16,643 nucleotides of DNA from an uncultured Alphaproteobacteria bacterium (GCA_929200455.1 CAKMZR010000018.1:1-16643); one strand, 5' to 3'; positions 6,766-14,778 are shown, counted from the stretch's first letter. Notes: generated by a model not told the origin, from the letters alone. Made by a program: numbers and translations.

Positions 6766-7602
6766 CTATTGTCGGGATGTGAGAGAACAGGTTTCTTTGC
6801 CGAGGGGCAGGGCATAATTTTCGATATAAGCTGTGATCATGGAGCCCTTTTGGCTTTTTCTGATGACGTGCTTGAGGGCGGCGGGCAGACGGTCTTTTTT
6901 GTAGAAATAGATGCTCAAGACACATTCATCTTCTAGGAATTGCCAAATTTCGGTATAGCCTTCTCTGAGTTTCTGATGGGGATCGCCAAGCCAAGAAGAG
7001 ATGGTTTCTTGAGAAACGCCGATAAGTCCTGGGGGTTGGACGTTGGGGAGGACACGCAAAAGGCTTTTGACTGTCATAGCCGCGTTGCTTTTTTTTTGTG
7101 TCCAAGGTATGGGCTCTTGTTCAAGCCCCTGTTGAAGCCATAGAGCGAGGGTGTCGATTTTGTGTTCGTAGAGGCGTGTTCCGTAAGGGTCGATGCCGTC
7201 AGGTGCTACGTTATTGCGGGCGTAAGCGTAAAAGTTTGGTTTTGAGGTGTCGGATTCGGTATTTTTGGTGGGGAACTCTTTAAAGAGGTAGTTTTTCGCG
7301 CCTTTGATATTGACGTGTTTTTGGGGACGTGCGTTGTGTTGCGTGAGAGGAGAAAAGGGGGGTGAAGAGTGAGGGCGAGGTGCGTCTTTGATGAAGGAAG
7401 CGAGTTCATCTGTTGCTGCGGTTTTTAGGGTGTTATTCCAAGGATCATGGAAGTCGGGTGGTTTTGTGTTTTGGGTACGACGAGAGTTTTTGTCTTCATC
7501 GGGTAGGTAGACATGATGAGAATTTCCTCCGAGACAGCCTTCAAGGGTGAGTATGAGCAAAGCGGAGGAAACGAGTGAGAGGATTTTTTTTCTTTTTCCC
7601 AC
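6766..7602 (-). CDS. Predicted lipoprotein with a BamE/SmpA-like C-terminal segment
   Basis: 278 residues. It opens with a basic n-region (MGKRKK), a hydrophobic stretch, and the lipobox L20-E21-G22-C23, so lipidation at Cys23 and export are expected. Residues about 30-120 are low complexity, rich in Pro, His, Thr and Asn, and probably disordered. The C-terminal part from about residue 195 contains SQETISSWLGDPHQKLREGY followed by EIWQFLEDECVLSIYFYK. This resembles the LGxPxxxRxxGxxxxWxYxxxxCxLxxxFY pattern seen in small alphaproteobacterial envelope lipoproteins and loosely in BamE. That is an inference from pattern only. The start is GTG at 7602, only 3 nt after the dehydrogenase stop. GGAGG (7617-7613) within the end of that upstream gene supports it and suggests coupling. 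Confidence 0.85.
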   Translation of the reverse strand: MGKRKKILSLVSSALLILTLEGCLGGNSHHVYLPDEDKNSRRTQNTKPPDFHDPWNNTLKTAATDELASFIKDAPRPHSSPPFSPLTQHNARPQKHVNIKGAKNYLFKEFPTKNTESDTSKPNFYAYARNNVAPDGIDPYGTRLYEHKIDTLALWLQQGLEQEPIPWTQKKSNAAMTVKSLLRVLPNVQPPGLIGVSQETISSWLGDPHQKLREGYTEIWQFLEDECVLSIYFYKKDRLPAALKHVIRKSQKGSMITAYIENYALPLGKETCSLTSRQ

Positions 7603-7605
7603 GTT

Positions 7606-9075
7606 TTAGAGTCCTCCGACGCAAAAGAATTTGGTTTCACACCATTCTTCGATCCCTTGCCGAGCTCCCTCCCGTCCGAGTCCGGCTTCTTTGACACCGC
7701 CGAAGGGGATGGTTTCTGTGGAAAAGATTCCTGAATTGGCGACAACGATTCCGTACTCAAGGGCTTCTCCGACTCGGAAGAGTCGTCCGGCATCTTGTGT
7801 AAAGAAGTAGCCGGCAAGCCCAGCTGGCGTGTCGTTGGCGATGGCGATGGCTTCTTCTTCTGTGTCGAAAGACATGATAGGCAAGACGGGTCCGAAAGTT
7901 TCTTCGGACATGACGAGCATAGAAGGTTCGACATTATGAAGGATAGTGGGTTCGTAAAACTGTTCACCGATGTGAGAGGCAGGTTTTCCGCCTTTGATGA
8001 GGGTTGCGCCTTTTCTTTCGGCATCGCGGACATGCTCATCGACTTTTTCCAGACCTTTTTTGTTGATGAGGGGACCGATAGTGACGCCTTCTTCGAATCC
8101 GTCGCCGACTTTAAGTTCTGAGACTGCACTTTCGATGGCTTCGAGGAATCGGTTGTAGATATTTTTCTGTACGAGGATACGGTTTGCACAAACGCAAGTT
8201 TGTCCTGCATTGCGGAATTTTGAGGCCATGGTTCCGGCGACGGCGACTTTGATGTCTGCATCATTAAAGACGATCAAAGGAGCACATCCTCCAAGTTCGA
8301 GGGAGACTTTTTTGACTGTGGAAGCGCTTTGTTCGAGAAGTTTTTTCCCGACTGCAGCGGAACCGGTAAAGCTTAATTTTCGGACGAGAGGAGATTTGCT
8401 CAAGATGGGCCCGATAGCGATGGCGTCTTCACGAGATCCGGTGAGAACGGAAAGCACGCCTCGTGGGAGTCCGGCATGAATGGCGAGTCTAGCAAGGGCA
8501 AGAGCGGACATTGGGGTATCTTCGGCGGGTTTGAGGATGAAGGTACACCCGGCGGCAAGAGCGGGAGCGACTTTGCGTGTCAGCATGGCTGAAGGGAAGT
8601 TCCAAGGGGTGATTCCGGCACCGACGCCAACGGGCTGTTTTAAGACGAGATGGCGTTGGTCTAGGCGTGAAGTTTGCAGAATTTCGCCATGGACTCGTTT
8701 TCCTTCTTCAGCGTACCATTCGACGAAGCTCGCGGCATATAGAATTTCGGCTTTGGCTTCGTGTAGGGGTTTTCCCTGTTCGTATGTCATGATTTTGGCG
8801 AGGTCGTCTGCATGTTCGAGGATGGCTTCATACCACCGACGCAGGATCAAGGCGCGTTCTTTTGCGGTAAAGGCTTGCCATTCCGGCAGAGCTTTAGTGG
8901 CGGCATGAATGGCACCTTCAGCTTCTGTTTTTCCCATGCGAGGGAGTTCAGCTATGGGTTTTCCGTCTGAAGGGTTGACGACATGATAAAACCCCTGGCT
9001 GCCATTGGAGACCCAGTCTCCTCCGATGAGGCCAAACTCGCACCACAAAGCTTGGTTGTTTAGTTGAATACTCAT
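7606..9075 (-). CDS. gabD: NAD(P)-dependent succinate-semialdehyde dehydrogenase (GabD-type aldehyde dehydrogenase)
   Basis: 489 residues, full length for the aldehyde dehydrogenase superfamily. The family oxidises succinate semialdehyde to succinate in GABA/4-hydroxybutyrate breakdown. Key sites are TPWNFP at 156-161 (Asn159), the coenzyme loop FTGSAAVG near 236-243, general base Glu260 in SLELGG, and catalytic Cys294 in GQTCVCANR. The context GQTCVCANR, IGPLI and SEETFGPVLPI match GabD best, though glutarate-semialdehyde and related activities cannot be excluded by eye. The ATG at 9075 is preceded by an AGAGG-type Shine-Dalgarno. No gabT or other GABA gene is adjacent. The downstream partner is a lipoprotein gene, so the operon does not clarify the substrate. 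Confidence 0.92.
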   Translation of the reverse strand: MSIQLNNQALWCEFGLIGGDWVSNGSQGFYHVVNPSDGKPIAELPRMGKTEAEGAIHAATKALPEWQAFTAKERALILRRWYEAILEHADDLAKIMTYEQGKPLHEAKAEILYAASFVEWYAEEGKRVHGEILQTSRLDQRHLVLKQPVGVGAGITPWNFPSAMLTRKVAPALAAGCTFILKPAEDTPMSALALARLAIHAGLPRGVLSVLTGSREDAIAIGPILSKSPLVRKLSFTGSAAVGKKLLEQSASTVKKVSLELGGCAPLIVFNDADIKVAVAGTMASKFRNAGQTCVCANRILVQKNIYNRFLEAIESAVSELKVGDGFEEGVTIGPLINKKGLEKVDEHVRDAERKGATLIKGGKPASHIGEQFYEPTILHNVEPSMLVMSEETFGPVLPIMSFDTEEEAIAIANDTPAGLAGYFFTQDAGRLFRVGEALEYGIVVANSGIFSTETIPFGGVKEAGLGREGARQGIEEWCETKFFCVGGL

Positions 9076-9309
9076 TGTTTTTCCTCTTTCTTGATATGTA
9101 ATGCATAGCGTTCATTCTCACCTTTACCGTTTTTTGTTTTTTGTCAGAAAAACAAAGATGTATGAATGAAACTATTCATTTATATAGAGGAGAGTGTAGC
9201 ACGATGAAAAGTTTTCTAGACAAAAATCTTTGTTTTGGCAATCACTTTTTTTATATCTAGGTAGGAAAAAGGCAAAAATAAATAATTACGAGCAAGGGAT
9301 GGTCTATGT
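9076..9309. other. AT-rich intergenic region with an 11-bp inverted repeat
   Basis: This 234-bp gap lies between the gabD start and the dnaJ-like stop and is far richer in A/T than its surroundings. It holds AAAACAAAGAT (9149-9159), repeated in inverted orientation as ATCTTTGTTTT (9226-9236), 66 nt apart. Between them is a smaller palindrome, ATGAAT-GAAACT-ATTCAT. A possible 18-codon + strand ORF (MKSFLDKNLCFGNHFFYI, 9204-9260) has AGGAG about 11 nt upstream, but nothing else supports it. The gabD promoter should be here. The best guess is TATATA on the minus strand with a TTTTCA box 18 nt before it, which is weak. Confidence 0.5.
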
Positions 9310-10308
9310 TTATACGAGGTGAGAAAAGTGTTTTCGGACATCGTATGGATGTTTTTCTTCCCAATCTGCGATCCATTTTTTGAAATTTGCATCAGCTCCT
9401 GGAGGCATGACAATGCGGACGACGGCAAAAAAGTCGCCCCGAACCTTGTGTTCTGTAAGCATTCCTTTTCCTTTGAGTCGCAATGTGTGTCCATGATTCA
9501 CACCTGCGGGGATGCTGAGGAGCACGGGTCCTAAGAGTGTGGGGACGGGTATTCTGCATCCTTCGAGAGCTTCTGTGAGAGTCAAGGGGACATCGAGATA
9601 GACACGTTCGCCTTCTACACGAAAAAGATCGGGTTCTTTGACATGCACGGTCATGAGGAGATCGCCGCGTGCTCCGTTATTTTCTCCTTGTAGTCCTTTT
9701 CCTTTGAGTCGCAAGACTTGTTTGTCTTTGGTTTGGGGAGGGATAATGACTTCGACCCATTGTCCATTGAAGAGTCGGACAGGTTTTTTTGTGCCGTTCA
9801 TGGCGTCATTGGGGGGGATTTCGACGGAATAGTGAATATCGCGCCCGGCGGCAGGAGAAGTTTTTCTGCTGTTGAGGGTCGTGTCTGTTTTGTTTTTTCG
9901 ATTTTGCCATTCGCGTTTTTTCAAGAGTGCTGAAAATTGTTTGGTAGCGGGCATGTCGCGAGAAGGTGAGTCTTCGTGGATTTCTGCATTTTCTGTGTGG
10001 ATGGAAGAAGCGACATTGTCGTAGCTGTTGTAGGATTTGTGACTCTGGGCGTCTGCGTAGGCATCGGCAGGGTTTCTACGCATCCGCCGAAAAATATTTT
10101 GTATGTCGTAGGTATCGAACTGTTTGCGTCTTTTTTCATTCATGAGGAGATGATAGGCCTCATTGATTTCTTGAAATTTTTGGTGATAAAGCGGGTTGTC
10201 TTTGTCTTTATCGGGATGCCATTGTTTTGCGAGTCTGCGGAATGCGGATTTGATGGTCATTTTGCTGGCGTCTTTGGGTACGCCGAGAATGGTATAAGGA
10301 TCGTTCAT
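9310..10308 (-). CDS. DnaJ/CbpA-like J-domain co-chaperone without zinc finger
   Basis: 332 residues from the preferred start. The J domain occupies about residues 3-67 (DPYTILGVPKDAS, then HPD at 31-33), the motif that stimulates the DnaK ATPase. A variable polar linker follows to about residue 160. Then come two DnaJ C-terminal substrate-binding modules, marked by VIIPPQTKDKQVLRLKGKG and SIPAGVNHGHTLRLKGKG. There is no Gly/Phe-rich region and no CxxCxGxG cluster, so this is a type II (CbpA-like) protein, not canonical DnaJ. The reading frame stays open upstream to 10386, with possible starts at 10380 (ATG) and 10386 (GTG). ATG 10308 is chosen because the family begins right before DPYxxLGV. 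No Shine-Dalgarno is seen at any of these starts. Confidence 0.92.
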   Translation of the reverse strand: MNDPYTILGVPKDASKMTIKSAFRRLAKQWHPDKDKDNPLYHQKFQEINEAYHLLMNEKRRKQFDTYDIQNIFRRMRRNPADAYADAQSHKSYNSYDNVASSIHTENAEIHEDSPSRDMPATKQFSALLKKREWQNRKNKTDTTLNSRKTSPAAGRDIHYSVEIPPNDAMNGTKKPVRLFNGQWVEVIIPPQTKDKQVLRLKGKGLQGENNGARGDLLMTVHVKEPDLFRVEGERVYLDVPLTLTEALEGCRIPVPTLLGPVLLSIPAGVNHGHTLRLKGKGMLTEHKVRGDFFAVVRIVMPPGADANFKKWIADWEEKHPYDVRKHFSHLV

Positions 10309-10390
10309 GGGACTATTACAGTGATGATCACGACAAATAAACGGTGAATGAGAGGGGGGGATGATTGAGTGAGAAAGCATCGACACCCGT

Positions 10391-10420
10391 TTGCGACTAA
10401 GCTAGTATAGGTACCATAAT
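10391..10420 (+). promoter_or_regulatory. Possible promoter of the DUF1285-Nudix operon
   Basis: TTGCGA (10391-10396) and CATAAT (10415-10420) are separated by 18 nt. The start would be near 10427, about 43 nt before the preferred ATG at 10470. It physically overlaps the minus-strand promoter candidate for the dnaJ-like gene. Confidence 0.4.
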
Positions 10421-10427
10421 TTATCAA
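10399..10427 (-). promoter_or_regulatory. Possible promoter of the dnaJ-like gene
   Basis: On the minus strand TTGATA (10427-10422) and TAGCTT (10404-10399) are 17 nt apart. Transcription would start near 10392, giving an 84-nt leader to the ATG at 10308. The -10 box is poor. An overlapping TATACT is better but lacks a good -35. Confidence 0.35.
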
Positions 10428-10469
10428 GTTTGTTTATGGGTGGGGAATGGAAGGATCGAGGGAATTGGG

Positions 10470-11018
10470 ATGAAGAAAGATTTTTCGGATACGCGTCTTG
10501 GGCGTAGGATGTCTGGGGTTGGTGCGATTAAGGACTTTGATTGGCCTGAAAACTGCGGAGATATTGGTATACGGATTGATGTGAACGGACAATGGTTTTA
10601 CGGTGGCAGCCCTATAGGAAGGATGGAGATGTGTCGTTTATTTGCGTCGATTTTGCAGTGTGACGACGAGGGGAAGTACTGGATGGTGACGCCGTATGAG
10701 CGGATTGTGGTGGAAGTGGCGGATGTTCCTTTTATGGCGGTGGATATGGATCGTCGTCAGGAGGGGGAGGAGAGGGAGTCTATTTATTTTGTGACGAACA
10801 TGGAGCAAGAGATTCGGCTTGATAGGGATCATGAATTGAGGATTGACTATAAGGAGGGAGGAGAGGAGCCTCGTCCGTATGTGAGGGTGCGTAAGAATCT
10901 GTGGGCACGTCTTACGCGTTCGGTTTTTTACCGCTTGGTGGAGGGAGCGGAATTGGATGGGAAGGGTGGACTGTATGTGAAAAGCGGGGATGAATTTTTT
11001 GTGCTGGGAGAGGTTTGA
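10470..11018 (+). CDS. DUF1285 family protein
   Basis: 182 residues from ATG 10470, which has GAGGGA at 10458-10463 with 6 nt spacing. An upstream GTG at 10440 would add ten residues but lacks such a site. Family markers are CGDIGIRIDVNGQWFYGGSP, IGRMEMCRLFASIL, YWMVTPYERIVVEVADVPF, the central FVTNMEQEI, and PYVRVRKNLWARLTRSVFYRLVE. DUF1285 (PF06938) is conserved in alphaproteobacteria, probably cytoplasmic, and has no assigned reaction that I can state. In many alphaproteobacteria it lies near a Nudix hydrolase and the CCA-adding enzyme. Here the Nudix gene follows immediately, but cca does not. Confidence 0.9.
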   Translation: MKKDFSDTRLGRRMSGVGAIKDFDWPENCGDIGIRIDVNGQWFYGGSPIGRMEMCRLFASILQCDDEGKYWMVTPYERIVVEVADVPFMAVDMDRRQEGEERESIYFVTNMEQEIRLDRDHELRIDYKEGGEEPRPYVRVRKNLWARLTRSVFYRLVEGAELDGKGGLYVKSGDEFFVLGEV

Positions 11019-11025
11019 GCTGGAG

Positions 11026-11631
11026 ATGGACGGAGATGAATTTTTTCGTATAGCGAAATTTTTGCGGGAGCGGACGGAAGAGAATAATGATTCTGGGAGG
11101 AGGGGATGGAGGGAATCTGCGGTTCTTGTGCTTTTTCATCCATACCGAGGAGGGGGTGACGGAGATCTTGTGATGATAAGACGGGCCCATAACGAGCGTG
11201 ATCCTCACGGGGGGCAGTTGGGTTTTCCTGGCGGTATGATGGAGAAGGAAGACGGGAACGATCCTGTGGCGACGGCTTTACGAGAAGCTTGGGAGGAGAT
11301 AGGTCTTTGTGCGTCTTCTATGAAGGTGCAGGGGAGGATGGGTCGCATTGTGACGGGAACGGGTTTCTCTATTGTGCCGGTATTGGGAACGTTGGATGCG
11401 AATTTTGAGGAAGCGTGGCGGATTAATGAGGACGAGGTGGCAGAGGTTATCCGTGTGAGGTGGTCAGATTTTTTGCGTGAAGGATGTTGTCTCTCGCATG
11501 AACGCCATGGAGAGAAGAAGTGGAAAAAGATGTCGGCCTATTGGATAGACAGTGGTCTTGTGTGGGGAGCGTCTGCACGTATTCTTGAGCATTTGTTTTG
11601 GGCGGAAAAAACTCTTCACAAGGGGATGTAG
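11026..11631 (+). CDS. Nudix hydrolase, CoA pyrophosphatase (NudL/UPF0035) type
   Basis: 201 residues from ATG 11026. An alternative ATG at 10990 would overlap DUF1285 by 29 nt, and neither start has a well-placed Shine-Dalgarno. The segment IRRAHNERDPHGGQLGFPGG (51-70) matches the UPF0035 signature of CoA pyrophosphatases, which split CoA into 3',5'-ADP and phosphopantetheine. The Nudix box follows, with REAWEEIG at 86-93 supplying metal-binding Glu90 and Glu91. The substrate assignment is inferred from the signature. The gene is 7 nt downstream of DUF1285, presumably in the same operon. Its stop lies 6 nt from the stop of convergent mrcA. Confidence 0.92.
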   Translation: MDGDEFFRIAKFLRERTEENNDSGRRGWRESAVLVLFHPYRGGGDGDLVMIRRAHNERDPHGGQLGFPGGMMEKEDGNDPVATALREAWEEIGLCASSMKVQGRMGRIVTGTGFSIVPVLGTLDANFEEAWRINEDEVAEVIRVRWSDFLREGCCLSHERHGEKKWKKMSAYWIDSGLVWGASARILEHLFWAEKTLHKGM

Positions 11632-11637
11632 GATATT

Positions 11638-14298
11638 TTAGTAAATTGTTGATGAGAAGTCACTTTTTATGGCGTCATCTGCTCCATAGAAAGGTTGGAA
11701 GACGGGGCCGATAAGTTCTTGTTTTCTGATGGAGGAAGACAAGCCGAGAGGGGTATTTTCGGTGGGGGTTCTGTTGTTTTGTTTTTGGGCGAAGTCTTGC
11801 GTTTTTTGTGCGATAATTTCGTGATTGAGGACTTGTGCGAGATTGACTTCTTTTTGGGGTTCTGTGCCGATTTTGTAGGCTTCGAGGATGGTATCTTTGC
11901 TCTTTTCGGAAGCGAGTTTTCCGGTATTTCTGTCGATTCGGACGAGTCGAATCCCGCTTGGGACTCTAAAGGGAGAGAATTCGAGGGTTTTTTGTTTTTG
12001 TATTTTTTTTACGATGTACTCGAAAACGGGAAGAGCGACGGTGCTTCCTGTTTCTTGAGTCCTTGATTTTCCGAGGTCTTGAGGCTTATCGAAGCCGATA
12101 TAGATTCCGACGACCCAGTCAGAGGTGAGTCCGAAAAACCAGGTATCTTTTTTGTCATTTGTGGTTCCTGTTTTTCCTGCGAGGGGGATATCGAGGTATC
12201 TAAGACGTTTTCCTGTGCCCCGTTCGATGACTCCTTTGAGGATGTGGGTAATTTGGTAGGCGGTTGTTTGTTCGATGATGAGAGGGCGGCTATCCGGAAC
12301 GAAGGGAGGGAATTGCTTACGCCAAGCATCTACGGTACATGCGTCGCACTTGCGGTTATCGAGGCGGTAGACGACTTGTCCGTAGCGGTCATGGATTTTG
12401 TCGATGACACTGGGTTCGACTTTGTGTCCATTATTGATAAGAGAAGCGTAAGCTGCGGCCATATTCATGACGGTGCTCTCAGCAGAGCCGAGGGAGATGG
12501 AAAGATCGCGGCGAATATTTTCTGAGATGCTGAAGCGTTCGAGGGTTTGTTTGATTTTGGCCACGCCCACGCGGTGAGCAAGACGCACGGTCATGGTATT
12601 GAGGGATTTTTCGAGTCCGACTCTCATGGTTTGGGCCCCGAGAAATCGCTTACTAAAATTTTCGGGTTTCCAACGTTCCTCGACGGAACCTGTGACAAAA
12701 GGAGCGTCAAGAATGAGAGTGGAAGGTGTCATGCCGCTCTCGATGGCAGCGGCGTAGACAAAGGGTTTGATGGAAGAGCCGACTTGTCTTTGTGCCTGAG
12801 TGGCCCGATTGAATTCACTTGCCTCAAAAGACCACCCGCCTTGCAATGCGAGGACTCGTCCTGTGTGCACATTCATCACGAGGGCTCCGCCGTTGATTTT
12901 GGGGATTTGTTGTAAGGTGTAGTGGTTGGGGAGAGGATTCCCCTGTTCATCGAGGGTCTGTGCGACCAAAACCACATCACCGCTTTTGAGAACGGCGGCT
13001 ATGTCGTTGATGGGTTCTCCTCGAGAGAAGTAATCTTCGTGCAAGAATGAATAGCCAAAACTGGGGAGTGTGACAATTCCCTCCTGTCCATCAGAGAGGA
13101 GGATGGCGGCTTGTTGGGTGTGGGATGTGAGGACGACGGCACTCTGCCAGTGAGGGAGGGTGCCGGGTACGGGTTTTTCAGTACGCAACCGCGCGAGCCA
13201 TTCTTCTTTGTATTCTGGGCGGTAGACGAGAGGAGAAGAAGGAAGCGGATTGCTTAGATCGGAGATGTGCACTTCATTCTCGTCTTCTGGGGGTGTTTTT
13301 AGAGAACGTCCCCAAGATACGAGAGGTCCACGCCACCCGTGGCGACGGTCATATTCTTCTAGACCTTTTCTCAAAGCGTCTGTGGTGATGTCTTGGATTT
13401 CGGGAAAGAGAGTGGTTTTGATGAAGAAGCCGTCTTCTGAGAGTTTTGCACGAGGAAAAAGTTTTTTTGTTTGTTTTTTGACTTCAGCGAGAAAGTAAGA
13501 GGCTTTGAGATTTTCTCTGGCGTGATGTTGCACGACGCCTAGGGGTTGAAGGATGGCGTTTTGTGCTTCTTCCAAGGAAATGAAATCGAGTTTATGCATA
13601 CGTCGGATGACCCAATTTCTGCGTGTGATGGCGGTATCTTTATTTTCTGGGAGTCGGCTATAGCGGTTGGGAGCTTTGGGTAGGGATGCGAGGTAGGCGA
13701 TTTCTGCGATGGTGAGTTCGTTCATGCCTTTGTTGAAGTAATTGAGTGTGGCGGCGGCGATTCCGTAATTGCCGCGTCCCATATAGATTTCGTTGAGATA
13801 GAGTTCAAGGATTTGATCTTTGGAGAGAGCTTGTTCGAGGCGTATGGCGATGATGGCTTCACGAATTTTGCGTTCGTAGGAGAGGTGGTTGGAGAGGAGG
13901 AAGTATTTTGCGACCTGTTGCGTGATGGTGGAGGCTCCGAGGGGTCGTTTTCCGTCGCGGTATCGTCCTATATTTTGGAAAATGGCACGTGCGATCGACA
14001 TGGGGTTAATGCCGAAATGTTGGTAAAAGTTTTCGTCTTCTACGGCGATGAATCCGTTAATGATTTTTTGCGGAATGATATGGATAGGAGCAAAGATTCT
14101 TTTTTCGGAAGCGACTTCGTCAAAGAGTTGTCCATTGAAAGCGTGTATGCGCGTGACGACGGCGGGGGCGTAGGATTCGAGTTGTCTGTGATCGGGGAGG
14201 TCGCGCCCATATATCAAAAGGATGGCAAGGACACAAGCCGCCCCGAAGACGTTCAAGGCGATAAATCCGACAATGATATTAATCAGCCATCTTATCAT
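11638..14298 (-). CDS. mrcA: Penicillin-binding protein 1A (bifunctional glycosyltransferase/transpeptidase)
   Basis: 886 residues, full class A PBP length. It polymerises lipid II into glycan strands and cross-links peptides in the periplasm. One N-terminal membrane anchor spans about residues 5-30. The GT51 domain shows EDENFYQHFG (Glu87), GASTITQQVAK, RKIREAI and LNEIYMGRGNYG. An OB-like insertion lies between the GT and transpeptidase domains, as in PBP1A. The transpeptidase triad is intact: S508-x-x-K511 (SSIK), S565-L-N567 and K709-T-G-T712. The C-terminal 80 residues are charged and of low complexity. It is transcribed alone, divergent from rpsU. The Shine-Dalgarno is weak (AAGAAAGAAG). 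Confidence 0.97.
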   Translation of the reverse strand: MIRWLINIIVGFIALNVFGAACVLAILLIYGRDLPDHRQLESYAPAVVTRIHAFNGQLFDEVASEKRIFAPIHIIPQKIINGFIAVEDENFYQHFGINPMSIARAIFQNIGRYRDGKRPLGASTITQQVAKYFLLSNHLSYERKIREAIIAIRLEQALSKDQILELYLNEIYMGRGNYGIAAATLNYFNKGMNELTIAEIAYLASLPKAPNRYSRLPENKDTAITRRNWVIRRMHKLDFISLEEAQNAILQPLGVVQHHARENLKASYFLAEVKKQTKKLFPRAKLSEDGFFIKTTLFPEIQDITTDALRKGLEEYDRRHGWRGPLVSWGRSLKTPPEDENEVHISDLSNPLPSSPLVYRPEYKEEWLARLRTEKPVPGTLPHWQSAVVLTSHTQQAAILLSDGQEGIVTLPSFGYSFLHEDYFSRGEPINDIAAVLKSGDVVLVAQTLDEQGNPLPNHYTLQQIPKINGGALVMNVHTGRVLALQGGWSFEASEFNRATQAQRQVGSSIKPFVYAAAIESGMTPSTLILDAPFVTGSVEERWKPENFSKRFLGAQTMRVGLEKSLNTMTVRLAHRVGVAKIKQTLERFSISENIRRDLSISLGSAESTVMNMAAAYASLINNGHKVEPSVIDKIHDRYGQVVYRLDNRKCDACTVDAWRKQFPPFVPDSRPLIIEQTTAYQITHILKGVIERGTGKRLRYLDIPLAGKTGTTNDKKDTWFFGLTSDWVVGIYIGFDKPQDLGKSRTQETGSTVALPVFEYIVKKIQKQKTLEFSPFRVPSGIRLVRIDRNTGKLASEKSKDTILEAYKIGTEPQKEVNLAQVLNHEIIAQKTQDFAQKQNNRTPTENTPLGLSSSIRKQELIGPVFQPFYGADDAIKSDFSSTIY

Positions 14299-14364
14299 TG
14301 TGCTTCTTTCTTGCTTTTTTTCAGTGAATTTGAAGGAATTGTGAATGGAAACTTTCTTGGTTAT

Positions 14365-14393
14365 AAGATAGCTTTGGAGCGTTCAATATACAA
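14365..14393 (-). promoter_or_regulatory. Promoter of mrcA
   Basis: On the minus strand TTGTAT (14393-14388) and TATCTT (14370-14365) are 17 nt apart. Transcription would start near 14358, about 60 nt before the mrcA ATG. The rest of the 279-bp mrcA-rpsU gap holds long T-runs (around 14450-14465) and the rpsU promoter. I see nothing else in it. Confidence 0.5.
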
Positions 14394-14477
14394 GTGGGAG
14401 TGTAGGTTTTTCGTGTCTTTTTGACCGGGTATGAGAGAAGGATCACAGGTTTTTTTCTTTTTTTTGGTAAAAAGGGT

Positions 14478-14506
14478 TTGATTAGGAGCAAACAACAGAG
14501 TATACA
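14478..14506 (+). promoter_or_regulatory. Promoter of rpsU
   Basis: TTGATT (14478-14483) and TATACA (14501-14506) are separated by 17 nt. The predicted start near 14513 gives a leader of about 65 nt. That leader contains the small ORF at 14534. Confidence 0.6.
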
Positions 14507-14533
14507 GATGGGAATACGGGGTTAAGTCTAGAG

Positions 14534-14593
14534 ATGGCAACTCAAAAAGTTAAGAAGTTGAAGAGAGAGGTTAGGAAGTGCGGATTGCGGTAA
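14534..14593 (+). other. Possible 19-codon leader ORF overlapping the rpsU start
   Basis: ATG 14534 to TAA 14593 would encode MATQKVKKLKREVRKCGLR, with eight Lys/Arg among 19 residues. It is out of frame with rpsU, contains the rpsU Shine-Dalgarno (14565-14570), and ends 16 nt into rpsU. Its own Shine-Dalgarno is weak. It could couple or limit rpsU translation. It could also be chance, since A/G-rich leaders easily encode Lys/Arg. Confidence 0.3.
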
Positions 14594-14778
14594 GAGATAA
14601 CAATTTGGATCAAGCGATGAGGCTTCTCAAGAAGCGTATGCAAAAAGACGGCTTATTTCGCGAGATGAAGCTGAGGCGTTACTTTGAAAAGCCTTCTGAG
14701 AAGAAGGTGCGTGAGAAAGCCGAGCGTGAGCGTCGCCACCGTCGTTTGAAGAAGAAGATGACGGATAGGGAAGCTTAG
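14578..14778 (+). CDS. rpsU: 30S ribosomal protein S21
   Basis: 66 residues, starting MRIAVRDNNLDQAMRLLKKR and containing FREMKLRRYFEKPSEKKVRE, the alphaproteobacterial S21 pattern. S21 is a small basic protein on the 30S platform that assists initiation. The GTG start at 14578 has GAGAGG (14565-14570) 7 nt upstream and fits the family N-terminus exactly. The gene is monocistronic in appearance. A 226-bp gap with G-rich + strand sequence separates it from acpP, and no terminator hairpin with a T-tract is seen there. Confidence 0.96.
   Translation: MRIAVRDNNLDQAMRLLKKRMQKDGLFREMKLRRYFEKPSEKKVREKAERERRHRRLKKKMTDREA

Noticed and set aside
7425..8264. 279-residue minus-strand frame inside gabD and the lipoprotein gene
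   Set aside because: Ser/Lys/Pro-rich out-of-frame shadow. Both overlapping genes are strongly supported on the same strand.
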